From contig OY755243.1 of the NCBI GenBank assembly GCA_963576725.1, positions 41,649,243 through 41,713,242 on the forward strand: 64,000 bases of DNA, in the 5' to 3' direction. The notes beneath the pieces are model-generated. The model was not told the DNA's origin, did not search any database, and saw only the letters and a program-made list of their open reading frames with translations. Source of the stretch: Azorinus chamasolen (lineage: Eukaryota; Mollusca; Bivalvia; Cardiida; Solecurtidae). Of this stretch, positions 38,701 to 44,702 are shown piece after piece. The translations under genes and the position numbers were made by a program. Position 1 is the first letter of the stretch, and the number at the start of each line of letters is the position of its first letter.

Positions 38701-41018
38701 ATTGCATTTTATGTTTTGTTAGCATTGGAATCAAAACTGGGGACAAATGTAAAGATATGAGACACCTTATTTATAGTTGGGACCATGGGTGTAACTGTTA
38801 CATCTGTACATCTATTTTGCATTGGGAATGGGTCCTTTTAAAATTTAAGTTTTAACGGACCCATTTAGACACCAAAAAAAAGGTTTGCATTGATGGAATA
38901 TTACACCCAAATCTGCAGAAAAATAAAATAAAAATCTTGGTAAATTATACAATATTTGTTGTACTCTTATTTAAACCATATCAAAATATCTATCTATCTA
39001 TTCATTCTGCAGCACCACCTCACGGAGATTATGTGCAGCTGCTCGTCTGTGCTAGAATTAGTGAAAAGTAATAAAGCATGATAGAAGAGAAAGAGTGATA
39101 ACAGAGAAGATATAGAGTGAGATAGTGTTAAAGATACTAGATAGTGATGAGAATCGGCTGGATTTTCATAATCGATAATCGGTTCACGTAACCGACTAAG
39201 CTTCGATTATAATCGAAATCTGTTAAACTTACTGTATAACAAGTGTAGAATCTACTATATGTAATACAGTAACATTTTGAATGGAAGTGTTTGAAGATTA
39301 ATTACTTGTCTTGTTCTAATGTTATTCAAATGTTTCACATGCTGTTTTTATGTATAGTTGTGTTTGTGGAAGTTGCAAATAAAATGAATTTTATAAAACT
39401 GTTACCGGCTGTTTCTACCTGAATTAAAGATTTTCGGTAAGCCTGCAGATGGCTTCGTATATCAAGGCTAAATATATTTATTAAATGGTGATCTATTTTT
39501 GTTTCTCCATCATCTGTTGATTTTCTTTCAGTTTTAAAGTCTTGGTTTGGTTTTACAAAACAAATCACTTGTTTGTTTTGACATTGTTGTGTCTGGTTTC
39601 CATCAGCTAAAATGGTCGCATACAGTTGATATAAGTAATACTGGTACCCTGACTGTTTTGATATGCTACTTATGACATATACTCAATGTAAACCTGGCTA
39701 AAGTAATGGGGCGCGTGCGCCGTGCAGCTTCACCAGGGTTTTCCCCACACGCATACTATAAATAGTAACGGTACTAAGGATGGAGAAAAAGAAATGGACA
39801 ATTCGGATATTTAAGGAATATATACGGCAGTTTCTATTGGTAACTGATTGACACAATTACTGTTTACGATATAAATCTTTAGATTTCAATAACATCATAT
39901 TTTAATGTTCGAAAAAGCACTCGCATTCTTTTTCCAGTGCTTGAAATTTTAACTCTCAATTTTCATTTTCTACTGGCATTTCGCAAGGAAGCGAGCGCTA
40001 AACACGAACCCTGGTTGTTCATTTAATAGCAAATAAAGGAATTGTGATATAGTTCCACGAAAATATGATTATGAACATGCCGCGCAATGCATAAGATTAC
40101 AAATAACTTTGGTTATTTCTGAGATAATTCGTATTCCGATTAATCGGAAACGGCCAAGTCGCGCTCGAGCGCTTGGTTAGTTGCTGAGCTCAACTGATTT
40201 TCGATTATTATCGATTATCGGGACACCACTAGTTAAAGAGGTTTCAGTGAAGTTAAAAACAGGATAAAAACAATGTTGTAATTTATGGCATTTTGTGCTC
40301 CAGGGTCTGGACAGCTGTCTAGAACATTTGCAGGCAGCATGACCACACTCTGCAGCAACCTGTTCCACTGGACTGCTGCCAGTGGAAAGAAAGAGTATTT
40401 GTAGCAGTTCACTCTGGAATGGATCTGACAGTAGGCGAGAGGATGGCTATGCCAGGTCATTCAATAAACAAAACTATTGATTTATTGTCTTTCAGAATCA
40501 ATGACCTATCAGATTCAGAACCACATCTACAAACTTTGGAATTGACGGAGAATCTATCTCCAACATAATCAAAATGACACTGTCAACCCAGAAAATAAAT
40601 AATATATGAATATGATTATGAAATAGCCACAAAACCTTTTAACATTTTGCTCTCCGTTAGGGATCCTTCTCAGTCTTTTCTTTTTCAAGATTTTCACTGC
40701 CCTCCTGCACAAATTTTCGGTGTCCAAAATTTCTTTAACTTTCCCATACGAACCTTCCCCGAGCAAATCTCCCATTAGATATTTTTCTATCAATTTAGCC
40801 CTCTTCCTGCCTTGGTATATAACCTCAGCTGAGTCCACTTTGTGGAAAAAGTTCAAGTCCATATCCATGTTTTCATCATCATTGATGAAAACCATTTGAT
40901 CAACATTTCCAGGAATTGCATGACTGAATGCATCCTCGTCGAAATCATTGAACTGTTGAATCATGTAATTATTTGCCATTGCCAATGGTGCAAACTCTTG
41001 ATTTTCACCTAAAATCAT
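17596..41018 (-). CDS. STK11: STK11/LKB1 serine-threonine kinase orthologue, eight coding exons
   Basis: Liver kinase B1 orthologue: with STRAD and MO25 it phosphorylates the activation loop of AMPK-family kinases. Exons, in gene order: 40636-41018, 37499-37672, 36091-36223, 35577-35713, 33121-33248, 31252-31309, 19906-20132, 17596-17705 (1350 nt, 449 residues). Every junction is GT-AG and in phase. Seen: basic NLS-like RKRAK at 71-75, the family's [16 protein letters not shown] at 80-94, ATP lysine K109, αC glutamate E129, HKDIKPGN with catalytic D207 and N212, DLG at 225-227 (LKB1 has DLG where most kinases have DFG), [12 protein letters not shown] at 247-258, the [13 protein letters not shown] block at 365-377, an acidic stretch, and the C-terminus FSACSQS. 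That end keeps the serine two residues before a CaaX-like cysteine seen in vertebrate LKB1. Weakest point: the exon 1 donor, GTTTTG. Confidence 0.92.
18045..18240. repeat. Dispersed repeat, copy 1
   Basis: Contains an internal hairpin around TGTGCATGGAACAAATTGCA / TGTTTCGTGCACA. A second, inverted copy is at about 32530-32760 (GTGCACGAAACAATGCAATT), so this is an interspersed repeat with copies in two LKB1 introns. I cannot place it in a family. Confidence 0.55.
19026..19229. mobile_element. Tigger-like MITE, family B
   Basis: Starts TA-CAGTAAAGCCCCTCTAATG; the right end is damaged (GGGACTTTACATTG). The centre GCTCCTATAGGAGC is intact. Confidence 0.7.
19906..20132 (-). CDS. STK11: LKB1 exon 7 (residues 338-414)
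   Basis: Preceded by TTTATTGCAG; the donor is GTATGT at 19905-19900. Encodes [19 protein letters not shown] and an acidic EEEEYEED stretch. Without splicing the frame runs on to a stop near 19787, so a shorter isoform with another tail is possible. The BEL element lies 94 bases upstream of its acceptor. Confidence 0.88.
20226..20230. repeat. Left target-site duplication of the BEL element
   Basis: CTGAT, identical to 29272-29276 after the 3' LTR. Five bases is usual for BEL/Pao. Confidence 0.9.
20231..20754 (+). repeat. BEL 5' LTR (524 bp)
   Basis: Runs from TGTGACTGCGATAC to ATCCGTCATA. A TATATATATA stretch at about 20418-20429 could serve as a TATA element. The only difference from the 3' LTR that I see is GAAGCCCGC here against GAAGCTCGC there. 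No primer-binding site starting TGG is obvious right after it, so the primer tRNA is not assigned. Confidence 0.93.
20783..20821 (+). CDS. Short upstream ORF before the SGNH ORF
   Basis: A 12-codon ORF starting 28 bases upstream of the SGNH start codon and ending 11 bases inside it in another frame. It begins MSSSN, echoing the MSSSK start of the main ORF. It may be a translational control element or chance. Confidence 0.3.
   Translation: MSSSNINWTYEQ
20811..21524 (+). CDS. SGNH/GDSL hydrolase-like protein of the BEL element
   Basis: Complete 237-residue ORF between the 5' LTR and gag, in the same frame as gag-pol but 831 bases away. It carries the SGNH blocks in order: block I as ADSKGKYL with nucleophile candidate S31, a block II glycine candidate in KAGLKS (G55), block III as LGTCD (G86-D89, cysteine where the canonical GxND asparagine would be), and block V as RDGVHPG with D212 and H215. 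Family members are esterases, lipases and deacetylases; some non-LTR retrotransposon ORF1 proteins (CR1/L2) carry an esterase of this fold. There is no signal peptide or membrane segment. Activity and substrate cannot be inferred; the missing block III asparagine could weaken catalysis. Fold assignment is from motifs alone. Confidence 0.75.
   Translation: MSSSKLLKYVQKNSEITVPEFSFTPVCVADSKGKYLQRTKTNSVQDRIIWYCKAGLKSSKAEKWLTTNIIDLRRKHGSIHLYIWLGTCDLTYKEGRFISLSANPEESFEELKENYRKIKTLCETNNIKVTFLQIPYYSIQLWNKHKGHSDFERFKSDDLSLTSLVDRANVFINDINTQMSMCSPKFCQDMVRSRKAKNSAGRYSINFNLLRDGVHPGALLSKVWCISIIRRICQECA
21546..22165 (+). repeat. Array of about 16 hairpin-forming ~40-bp repeats
   Basis: Units of the form AGTAGGCTGAGATTGCTCAG followed by TCACTTGCATATTAACATTT, 14 near full length and two shortened (AGTAAGCAATACTTGTA). 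Each full unit has a short inverted repeat, e.g. GCTGAGATTGCTCAGT, and stem changes are compensated between units: GGCTGG/CCAGCC in the first, GACTGA/TCAGTC in others. A larger block of several units, including the short one, is itself duplicated. It sits between the two ORFs of the BEL transcript and may be a structured RNA element. Confidence 0.85.
22166..22355 (+). other. BEL leader immediately before gag-pol
   Basis: Unstructured AT-rich stretch between the repeat array and the gag-pol ATG. No splice acceptor or frameshift signal is clear. Confidence 0.4.
22356..28448 (+). CDS. gag-pol: BEL/Pao gag-pol polyprotein, intact
   Basis: A single uninterrupted 2030-codon frame. In order: a charged, coiled-coil-prone N-terminus; DUF1759-type gag domain from about residue 300 ([12 protein letters not shown]); zinc knuckles with CX2CX4HX4C at 575-588 and a further CRFCGKFH; a DUF1758-type aspartic protease with DTQSD at 679-683; reverse transcriptase with [21 protein letters not shown] and YVDD at 1123-1126; a Pao/RNase H region with FSDAS (D1305); an HHCC integrase zinc finger at about 1640-1690; an integrase core with D1716, D1778 and E1824; and a C-terminal DUF5641-like domain (GDIVLLKED). 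All catalytic residues are present. The protease motif is DTQ rather than DTG. Length and order are typical of BEL/Pao elements without env. Confidence 0.96.
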   Translation: MDSTDQGKFDTTSVDGADQTIVEGPRERTLTDKGREWHMQQLKGKFRSSVTKWQRFANSFTILLSDCNDCSVIREERQKLDQYFDDLSMIFDEICQLDMETPLSGKYDTVAEEHKDLMLRISDAIRFLESENSSVKSSKHSTLSRSSQKTKLSAAAEAASLKAKLRYVDVEAKTRAELEKIEIMKRLDMANAKLDAIKSEELQSPSVSVAGDLPEVEVDKNTLVKNFILSQIENETVSPSVPLEPKINIKRGSLNPNAGEFLPTYSFVDKPKLVPDNESTKLQQSLIDLTKSLADQVSLNRLPPPEPNKFYGDPILYPAWKVAFATLIEQRKLPNGEKIHYLKKYLGGPVLQVVENYFLLSSEDAFEEAKKLLDERFGDPFIIAGAFRDKLETWPKISAKDAQGLLRFSDFLKQCLAAINQYSSLEILNDSRENRKILSKLPEWFVSRWNRVVAKSKEEKGEFPNFKVFVDFVCREAKIANDPVTSLQSVRGVNVTEENKVNKDWRRHQFKSDKSVSGRSFLSGTEESANSNSTQTVVRNTCHFCKKFHDLDDCKAFLGKSLAERKVFVGVKKLCFACLRSNHISKDCRHRKKCRFCGKFHPSSLHGDIKPHIQTGNSNSGTVPVKTESPSSHNTHLSLTGTAFLNSTSSVRKCSMILPVYVSHCDDPTNERLVYALLDTQSDATFILEDTCKALGISGVEVKLSLSTMHAENKVVESQRMKGLMVRGFDSDLKIPLPPAYTRDIMPANRSHIPETNVVHSWPYLHSVAKQLVPLQECEIGLLIGYNCPRALVPREVVAPEGDGPYGQRTDLGWGIVGIVDTWVSENDSVGVSHRIVSCEIPSDVLVDDIAGPSSVFFSLRTSVKEVVTTDVLKLLEQDFHDRRANSQSLSQQECRFLTLLEQGISFKEGHYEMPLPFVKEEPVLPNNKAIALKRLNQLRKRLDRDEAFRKHYLEFMKELIDNGHAEKVPETDATDKECQVWYIPHHGVYHPHKPDKVRVVFDCSASFQGVCLNSYLLQGPDLINSLIGVICRFRKEPIAIMCDVEKMFYQFRVSTKHRDYLRFLWWENGDFDNDPIEYRMTVHLFGAKSSPGCANFGLKKMADDHEVEFGSEVANFVRRDFYVDDGLKSLATASKALELIENAKTMCCKAGLRLHKFVSNSKEVLGQLPSDDLAKDLKDIDISHDSLPVERVLGNLWCVESDSFQFRLTLSDNPLTRRGIMSTISSIYDPLGLISPVVLVGKRILQQVCADRADWDDPVPEDLRTIWEKWRGSLFHLEKLKVPRCLKSEDSNEIALVEMHHFSDASTVGYGQCSYLRILNTTGKVHCRFLYGKSRVAPLKPMTIPRLELTAAVLSVRSSAMLDLELEIPMVKHFYWSDSQVVLGYISNEARRFHVFVANRVQEIRSQTSIQQWNYVPSNDNPADIASRGSFANEFTNDSMWFHGPQFLWKQVLPVTDMIDIPLNPSDPELRRIECFSTEVKESDQFSLLDSIQFFSDWNRAKRAIALCLRFKRRLLNRSVKKPKLPLSKEVALAQFVPVTVDEMRLAEVELFKLVQSKYFQSEITSLKTQGITGFPSDRKEMRARKEFLKKSSPLYRLDPFVDSEGVLRVGSRVQHSDLSEILKYPTLLPKLSHVTNLVVAHFHGKVQHQGRGMTTNAIRASGIWILGCSSVVSSFISRCVVCRRIRSKVQGQKMSDLPTDRTEQVPPFTYCAVDLFGPWYIKEGRKELKRYGVLFTCLSCRAVHVESANSLETDSFINSLRRFIAIRGPMRQLRCDRGTNFVGAEREMDENRVRNFLLQENCDYVPFKMNVPSASHMGGVWERQIRSVRCVLDSLLLKHGSQLNDEGLRTFLHEAAAIVNCRPLSVDNLNDPMSVTPLTPNHLVTLKSSVVLPPPGIFQKPDIYCRKQWRRTQYMVNEFWNRWRNEFLQNLQVRKKWETPKRNMCIGDIVLLKEDNVSRNQWRLGRVDEVWKDDDGLVRKVGILIATCSLDAQGKRNHPLTFLERPVHKLILLLESEEIPVEEPSSSQ
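28449..28747 (+). other. BEL 3' untranslated stretch with putative purine tract
   Basis: No ORF. GGAGGAG at 28739-28744, three bases before the 3' LTR, is the best polypurine-tract candidate. A GC-rich segment near 28584-28612 (GGTGGCGGCCGTAAAGGG) stands out from the AT-rich surroundings. Confidence 0.45.
28748..29271 (+). repeat. BEL 3' LTR (524 bp)
   Basis: Same length and ends as the 5' LTR, with a single base difference seen by eye. Confidence 0.93.
29272..29276. repeat. Right target-site duplication of the BEL element
   Basis: CTGAT, matching 20226-20230. Confidence 0.9.
29573..29822. mobile_element. piggyBac-like MITE, family C
   Basis: A clean copy: TTAA both sides, CCCTTTCCCTG and GAGGGAAAGGG ends, and a near-perfect hairpin with centre GCTCCTCTAGGAGC. 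Confidence 0.78.
30071..30283. mobile_element. piggyBac-like MITE, family D, hairpin half deleted
   Basis: TTAA-CCCCTTCCTTCATATAATCG left and GGGAAAGGG-TTAA right. Only the left arm of the palindrome remains (GCAAACAGAGTTGACCC), ending at GGCTCCTATA, exactly at the middle of the centre. Confidence 0.65.
30715..30901. mobile_element. piggyBac-like MITE, family E, followed by a poly-C tract
   Basis: TTAA both sides; palindrome with intact GCTCCTATAGGAGC centre at about 30735-30798. It is directly followed by about 19 cytosines (30902-30920) and then a family D body without its usual CCCTTT end, suggesting that the CCC of an abutting element expanded. Confidence 0.65.
30921..31251. other. Family D remnant in LKB1 intron 6
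   Basis: AATAGAGTAGACCC...GGAGCCATCTGATC half-hairpin and a tail with AATAAATATTCACAATGTCATT up to about 31115; the rest is unassigned down to the exon 6 donor. Confidence 0.5.
31252..31309 (-). CDS. STK11: LKB1 exon 6 (residues 319-338)
   Basis: A 58-base exon, preceded by TGTTACAG and followed by GTAAGT. Encodes [18 protein letters not shown], the end of the kinase domain. It is too short to appear as an ORF. Confidence 0.88.
31405..31500. repeat. Partial family D hairpin
   Basis: Starts AACCGATGGAAATGCC and contains a hairpin with centre GCTCCTGAAGGAGC; the tail is missing. Confidence 0.5.
31510..31600 (+). repeat. tRNA-derived SINE head
   Basis: GGGGCCTCCATGGCCGACAG resembles a Pol III A box region (TGGCCGACAGGTTG), and GGTTCAAATCC, about 55 bases on, a B box. 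The arrangement is like molluscan SINEs with class II tRNA-like heads. It is cut short by the TA-flanked element starting at 31605. Confidence 0.5.
31605..32530. mobile_element. Tigger-like 926-bp non-autonomous element
   Basis: The inverted ends CAGTCAAACCTG and CAGGTTTGACTG are flanked by TA. Subterminal GGTGGCTGTCTTATA-type repeats occur at both sides. The interior has no transposase ORF and is GC-richer near 32320-32410 (GCGGCCGCTGGCCGCG). It is longer than the MITEs and not palindromic throughout. Confidence 0.65.
32531..32760. repeat. Dispersed repeat, copy 2 (inverted relative to 18045)
   Basis: Shares GTGCACGAAACAATGCAATT and the flanking CCAGCTGGCTTG block with the complement of the 18045 copy; a short GTTT microsatellite interrupts it near 32622-32642. 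Confidence 0.5.
33080..33115 (-). pseudogene. Duplicated end of LKB1 exon 5
   Basis: The block ACCTCTTATAAGAGTCTGT closely repeats ACCTCGTATAAGAGTCTGT at the exon 5 boundary (from 33119). On the minus strand this is a second copy of the exon end with its own possible donor (GAGGTATGA). Reading into it from the true exon meets a stop codon. Confidence 0.6.
33121..33248 (-). CDS. STK11: LKB1 exon 5 (residues 276-319)
   Basis: Preceded by ATTTGCAG, followed by GTAAGA. Encodes [20 protein letters not shown] of the C-lobe. The last ~30 bases and donor are partly duplicated just downstream (33080-33110), and a hAT-like insertion lies about 25 bases upstream of the acceptor. Confidence 0.92.
33282..33707. 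mobile_element. hAT-like non-autonomous element beside LKB1 exon 5
   Basis: Flanked by identical 8-bp duplications GTAGTTAC (33274-33281, 33708-33715). Ends TAGGGATGG and AACACTA; TAGNG-type ends with 8-bp targets fit hAT. The interior is rich in repeated ATCGATTA/ATAATCGA and contains a nested family F palindrome at about 33439-33519. A longer relative is at 39135-40231. Confidence 0.75.
33774..34098. repeat. Family F palindrome split by a family D MITE
   Basis: The left arm ACTAAACCCTATGTTGTAAC is at 33778 and the far right arm GGATTTGGTGG at about 34088. Between them sits the family D element 33843-34086 with TTAA and TTGA flanks. Confidence 0.6.
33843..34086. mobile_element. piggyBac-like MITE, family D
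   Basis: TTAA-CCCTTTACTCCATAAATAC left, GGAGTAACAGG-TTGA right; the hairpin has an intact GCTCCTATAGGAGC. Confidence 0.65.
34433..34650. mobile_element. piggyBac-like MITE, family E, in LKB1 intron 4
   Basis: TTAA both sides; a perfect-looking palindrome AAACCATTGTGATAAATAGA to its complement with centre GCTCCTATAGGAGC at about 34478-34547. Confidence 0.78.
35031..35399. mobile_element. Family D tail region interrupted by family E
   Basis: Starts CCCTTTAGCTCCATGAATATTC at about 35023-35044, and resumes after 35373 with ATGAATATTCAACATGGAGC. A family E element (35144-35373) sits at a TTAA inside the tail. Confidence 0.5.
35144..35373. mobile_element. piggyBac-like MITE, family E, nested
   Basis: TTAA at 35144-35147 and 35370-35373; centre GCTCCTACAGGAGC. 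Inserted into the ATTCTTA...ATGAATATTC portion of the family D tail. Confidence 0.75.
35577..35713 (-). CDS. STK11: LKB1 exon 4 (residues 231-276)
   Basis: Preceded by CATACAG, followed by GTGAGT. Encodes the activation segment and P+1 loop ([15 protein letters not shown]). Confidence 0.93.
35858..35932. repeat. Family F palindrome in LKB1 intron 3
   Basis: Arms GTGACTACTTTTTAGAATC and its complement around the loop TTGAAGAT; the left outer arm is diverged. Confidence 0.6.
36091..36223 (-). CDS. STK11: LKB1 exon 3 (residues 186-230)
   Basis: Preceded by TTTACAG, followed by GTAAC. Contains the catalytic loop HKDIKPGN and the DLG metal-binding motif. Confidence 0.93.
36340..36585. mobile_element. 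Family D remnant in LKB1 intron 2
   Basis: Hairpin GTAGACCCAGATCAGAAGG...; the tail holds an extra inverted repeat: ATGAATATTCATCATGAATATT with TCATGAATATTAATTTA. No clean left end. Confidence 0.45.
36826..37026. mobile_element. piggyBac-like MITE, family E
   Basis: TTAA both sides; the palindrome centre is shortened to AGAGCATGCTCT. Confidence 0.72.
37499..37672 (-). CDS. STK11: LKB1 exon 2 (residues 128-186)
   Basis: Preceded by CTGCAG and followed by GTAAGT. Encodes [12 protein letters not shown], the αC helix, and [13 protein letters not shown], the hinge. The plus-strand ORF over 37184-37645 is its antisense shadow. Confidence 0.92.
37777..37941. mobile_element. Family D MITE with internal deletion, LKB1 intron 1
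   Basis: CCCTTTACTCTATAAATATG left, hairpin with centre GCTCC-like TCTTATAGGAGC, then directly TTAATATTCATGATGTCATT and GGAGTAAAGG. The middle tail segment is missing. Confidence 0.6.
37942..39134. other. LKB1 intron 1, nothing definite
   Basis: Contains two weak hairpins of the GACCTACATCAGAGGGCTCC type (about 37985-38060 and 38220-38290). The remainder is unassigned AT-rich sequence. Confidence 0.4.
39135..40231. mobile_element. hAT-like 1.1-kb non-autonomous element in LKB1 intron 1
   Basis: 8-bp duplications GTTAAAGA at 39127-39134 and 40232-40239. The left end has TAGTGATGAGAATCGG, the right end CGGGACACCACTA. Like the 33282 copy, both sides carry repeated ATCGATTAT motifs. No transposase domain is recognisable; the 77-residue reverse ORF at 39335-39568 is unassigned. 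Confidence 0.65.
40636..41018 (-). CDS. STK11: LKB1 exon 1 (residues 1-128)
   Basis: Holds the start codon, the N-terminal extension, the glycine-rich loop and the ATP-binding lysine. Ends AAAAG before a weak donor GTTTTG; exon 2 restores an arginine codon across the junction. The N-terminal 60 residues are acidic and longer than in the human protein. Confidence 0.85.
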
Positions 41019-41051
41019 AATTTATTTGAAATTTATTCGGTCTATGCCTGC

Positions 41052-41110
41052 AAATCGCGGCCATCTTTATTGCAGTGTCAGAAAGAGGCTTGATTGATCA
41101 TGTGACCAAT
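41052..41110 (-). promoter_or_regulatory. Candidate LKB1 core promoter elements
   Basis: Within 35-92 bases upstream of the LKB1 ATG lie CGCGGCCATCTTT (YY1-like, AAGATGG in gene orientation), TCATGTGA at 41098-41105 (M-box/E-box type, as bound by MiT/TFE factors) and CCAAT at 41106-41110. No TATA element. The transcription start is not determined. Confidence 0.4.
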
Positions 41111-41364
41111 GAAGGGAAGTAATAGATACTAAGACAACTCTTACAATATAAATTATTTAAGATTCAAAAGGTTATTCCCCTTAAATAAAGTAATGCTGGT
41201 TGCACAATTTAAAATTCCGAGCATGATGCGAGAACCTAGGTTCTCGGCGGAAAGGTAATATCTCAGTCGAGATCATAAGTTGCTTTGAGATTTTCGGTGG
41301 CCATTTGCATTATAGTTCCCAAAACCTGTGATTTCAAACGAGGACTGTGGAATTATTGTCATTA

Positions 41365-41422
41365 AAAACAAACGCGCGCGCACGCACGCACACGCACGCA
41401 CGCACATGACACACGCACGCAC
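41365..41422. repeat. CG/CACG microsatellite
   Basis: Alternating purine-pyrimidine tract of CGCG, CACG and CACA units, a potential Z-DNA former, about 350 bases upstream of LKB1. Confidence 0.8.
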
Positions 41423-41565
41423 CAACAATTTACAGTAGGTTCCCGAATGATACACATGCCGGTTCACAAATCGTAATGATAATCCTCGGATCAGGAATAT
41501 TGTTAATATTTAAGTTATGAAATATAAATACATAGACCTACATATATGTTCTGCGTATTAATATG

Positions 41566-41720
41566 GGCAATTCTAGAATTGCCCTGCGCTTTTTAGGAAT
41601 TCCAATAATGGCGGACAGTATTGGAATTCCTAAAACGCGCAGGGCGATTCTAGAATAGGATAGTCCGTGCGCGTTTTAGGAATAGTGGACAACGTTGGAA
41701 TTCTCCATTTACATGCATTT
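41566..41720. repeat. TCTAGA-containing inverted repeat, copy 1
   Basis: GCAATTCTAGAATTGCCCTG, GCGCTTTTTAGGAATTCCAA and their complements are arranged as an inverted repeat around ATAATGGCGGACAG. A related block is at 42095-42190. No target duplication was defined. Confidence 0.55.
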
Positions 41721-42094
41721 ATAGATTATCAATCAAAGTCTATTTTACTCACCATCTATATATGAATTGTACGACTCTCATATAGATTCCAGTAGAATAT
41801 TACAATTTCATAATAACCCACTACACCATGAATATCCATTTAAGAAATAAAGACGTTGATGAATATTAAAAATAGTTTTATTATCAAACAAAGCAGACCG
41901 TTATCAGACGGCTCCTACAGAAGCAGTCTGATCTGGATCTACTCTGTTTGAAAGGGCAACAATTTATCATAAATAGTAAGGTAATTAATGACCACAAAAC
42001 AAACCTACTTTAGAAAATCAAAGACTTGAGCGTACCCGTATTAAACTCTTTTTCTTGCCGAACAACAATGCCAATCACAGATCGTAATGTATTT

Positions 42095-42190
42095 TTGCCT
42101 TGTGCGATTCTAGAATCGCGCAGGGCAATTCTAGAATAGTCCGCTATTAATGGAATTCCTAAAACGCAGAGAGCAATTCTAGAATTGTGT
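42095..42190. repeat. TCTAGA-containing inverted repeat, copy 2
   Basis: Contains GATTCTAGAATCGCGCAGGG, GGAATTCCTAAAACGCAGAG and AATTCTAGAATTG: the same modules in a different order from copy 1. Confidence 0.5.
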
Positions 42191-42420
42191 ATATTTCAAT
42201 AATGCATATAACATATATAGTATCTTCTCTTTTGTGTAAGAATAATTTTCAGATAAAATAGGCTATTATAATGAATAAAGGAACAGGTCTATGTTTTCAG
42301 GTGAGAATTCAGGTTCTCGGAATTACGGTGAACACGGCGTGTTATAGTGTATGACCACCGGCGCTTGCGTAACTAATCCAAACTAATACAAAATGCTAAA
42401 AACTTGGCCCAGAAATAAAG

Positions 42421-42543
42421 TAGAACCTGTCTAATAATTCTTTATTATATGGTCGTTATATAATATAACGACCATATAATAAAGAAGCATGGGGTCTATA
42501 AGACAAAGAAGGTGGTTGCTTCACGCAGGACGAAAGTAATGAA
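42421..42543. repeat. Truncated Tigger-like family B end with its own hairpin
   Basis: Starts GTAGAACCTGTCTAATAATT and contains the palindrome TTATTATATGGTCGTTATAT / ATATAACGACCATATAATAA, then GGTGGTTGCTTCACGCAGG, cut off where a family C element begins at 42544. Confidence 0.5.
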
Positions 42544-42793
42544 ATAACCCTTTCCCTGTTCTATGTTTATTTCAAATTTCAATACCTAATGAATATTCAT
42601 TAACAAAATAGTTATAAACAAATATGCACGGTGGAACATTGTAGATATTTTAGAAAGCAAATAAACAGATATATCAAATTCTATTAGCAAACAGAGTAGA
42701 CCCTGATCAGATGTCTCCCCTAGGAAACGTCTGATCTGGGTCTATTCTGTTTGCAAACGCGTGAAAACACGTTTATATGAGGGAAAGGGATAA
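42544..42793. mobile_element. piggyBac-like MITE, family C
   Basis: Ends CCCTTTCCCTG and GAGGGAAAGGG with mutated flanks (ATAA, ATAA). Centre CTCCCCTAGGAAACG, diverged. Confidence 0.65.
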
Positions 42794-43474
42794 GATCATA
42801 GAAGAGCAACCACCAGTCTGCAAGAATTAGTTGTTGGCATTTTTGTATCAATTTGGATACCGTTGTATAAAGTAAATAAATTATTATGACAAATGACCGG
42901 ATACATATTTTTAATCTTCTCTATGTTAATATTCCTTATATATTGTGTATGTTTGTCCCTGAGACGTAATAAAGATATGTTCTGTTCTGTTCAGTCATAT
43001 GCACAGCACATCTTAGTCTTTAACATGCTACCTACGGGCGAATATATTATAACCTATGCATATAGTTAGGATCCCGATAATTATACCATGTTACTCAGCG
43101 TCTCATCATGATCCAAACTGTTCTACGCCACAGTCGTGGTTATGAGGGGAATATTATAAACTGGAGTTTTCTTCCAACGGCTTGTTGGTATGTAGACTAA
43201 ATGTGAACTAACCACACGAGACTATACTGAAACACATTACAGAACACAAGACATATTTATAACATATTACTTAAATTATCATAGTCACCATCACCAACAA
43301 CAACGACGACGACCACCACCACCACAACGACGATACGAAACTCAATTAATATTCATGATTGCATTATTTCTTGCATAAATATACATGGAATAAAGGGATA
43401 GCATAACCAACACTCGTCTTTATCACGTTGTTTGTAGACACCAATCAAACATGTCCGTGACATTCCCGTGCGCT

Positions 43475-43725
43475 TTAACCCTTTCCCTGTTCTATGTTTA
43501 TTCAAAATTTCAATACCTACTGAATATTCATGGCCAAAATAGTTATAATGAAATATGAATGGTAGAACATTGCAGCCATTTTAGATACTAAAGAGACATA
43601 TTATTCAAATTCCACTAGCAAACAGAGCAGACCCTGATCAGATGGCTCTCATAGGGGCCGTCTGATCTGGGTTTACTCTGTTTGCAAATGCGTGGAAACA
43701 CGTTTATATGACGGAAAGGATTTAA
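43475..43725. mobile_element. piggyBac-like MITE, family C
   Basis: TTAA flanks (43475-43478, 43722-43725), CCCTTTCCCTG left end; hairpin centre GCTCTCATAGGGGC. Confidence 0.68.
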
Positions 43726-43997
43726 AACTTAACCATGTACAGACATATATTGTATAGTGAACAAAAAATAAAAACATATTTACCCCTTTTCCTGTAAACT
43801 AAATTAACAGAACAGATCATATTTTTATTTCTCAAGAAACAAACATACATGTATACAACATGCCAGGTTTTATTTTACATAGTGTGTAAATAAATTTATC
43901 GAGTCAAATTTTCATACAAATTTTGGGCAAAAATACATATTAGTGATTTTTGGGAAACATTTATGTTATATTCTTCGGATTTAGCGGGTACTTCTTG

Positions 43998-44098
43998 GAA
44001 TCACAGGGGTCTGGACCGCTTCATGGGGGTCTACATGTACTATATAATTATATAGTACATATAGACCCCAAATGAAGCGGTCCAGGCCCCTATGCTTG
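43998..44098. repeat. Imperfect inverted repeat between LKB1 and the ZGLP1-like gene
   Basis: Arms of about 45 bases (CAGGGGTCTGGACCGCTTCA / TGAAGCGGTCCAGGCCCCTA) around ACTATATAATTATATAGT. The arm sequence is not shared with the MITE families above. Confidence 0.65.
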
Positions 44099-44702
44099 GA
44101 ATATTGTAATTTAATGCACTTTTTATCGCGCTGTCCTTGGGTCATTCACATAGTGTTAGCCATTGCAGGTGTGAATGGATTTTTTTTTTTGCATTGCAGA
44201 CAGACACACAAACAGAGTCTTTCAGACATACAGACAGACACTGCGGACAAATGGTACTCGTTTAGAGAACAGGGAATGACAGTGAAAAGACGTTGACCAG
44301 TACCAAAAGGACTTCTACTGTACGTTGTCTAGAGATAGGGTCAAGGTAGCAAATCGACCCCACACATTTGTCATATATGTATACGAAATATAAAGCGTCC
44401 AAAAATATTGGATAAGACGAAACGTAGTGACAATAACATGTAGACGAATCATGCTTGTTTCCGCCCTGTATTGTCATCGTAAAGGCTACAACTTGCTTTG
44501 CACGTGCAGTCACGTGGACAGTCAACCAACCACAGATTGTTTACACATGCCCGCACACGAAATCGACAATTGCCGATACATTGTACATGAGACTTGCGGC
44601 AGACGAGACATAATATAACGGAGACATACAAGATTTTACAGAAATTTCGTTGATCAGAGGCTGTTTCATTTGCAAAATGAACAATCAATGATAAGATTAA
44701 GC

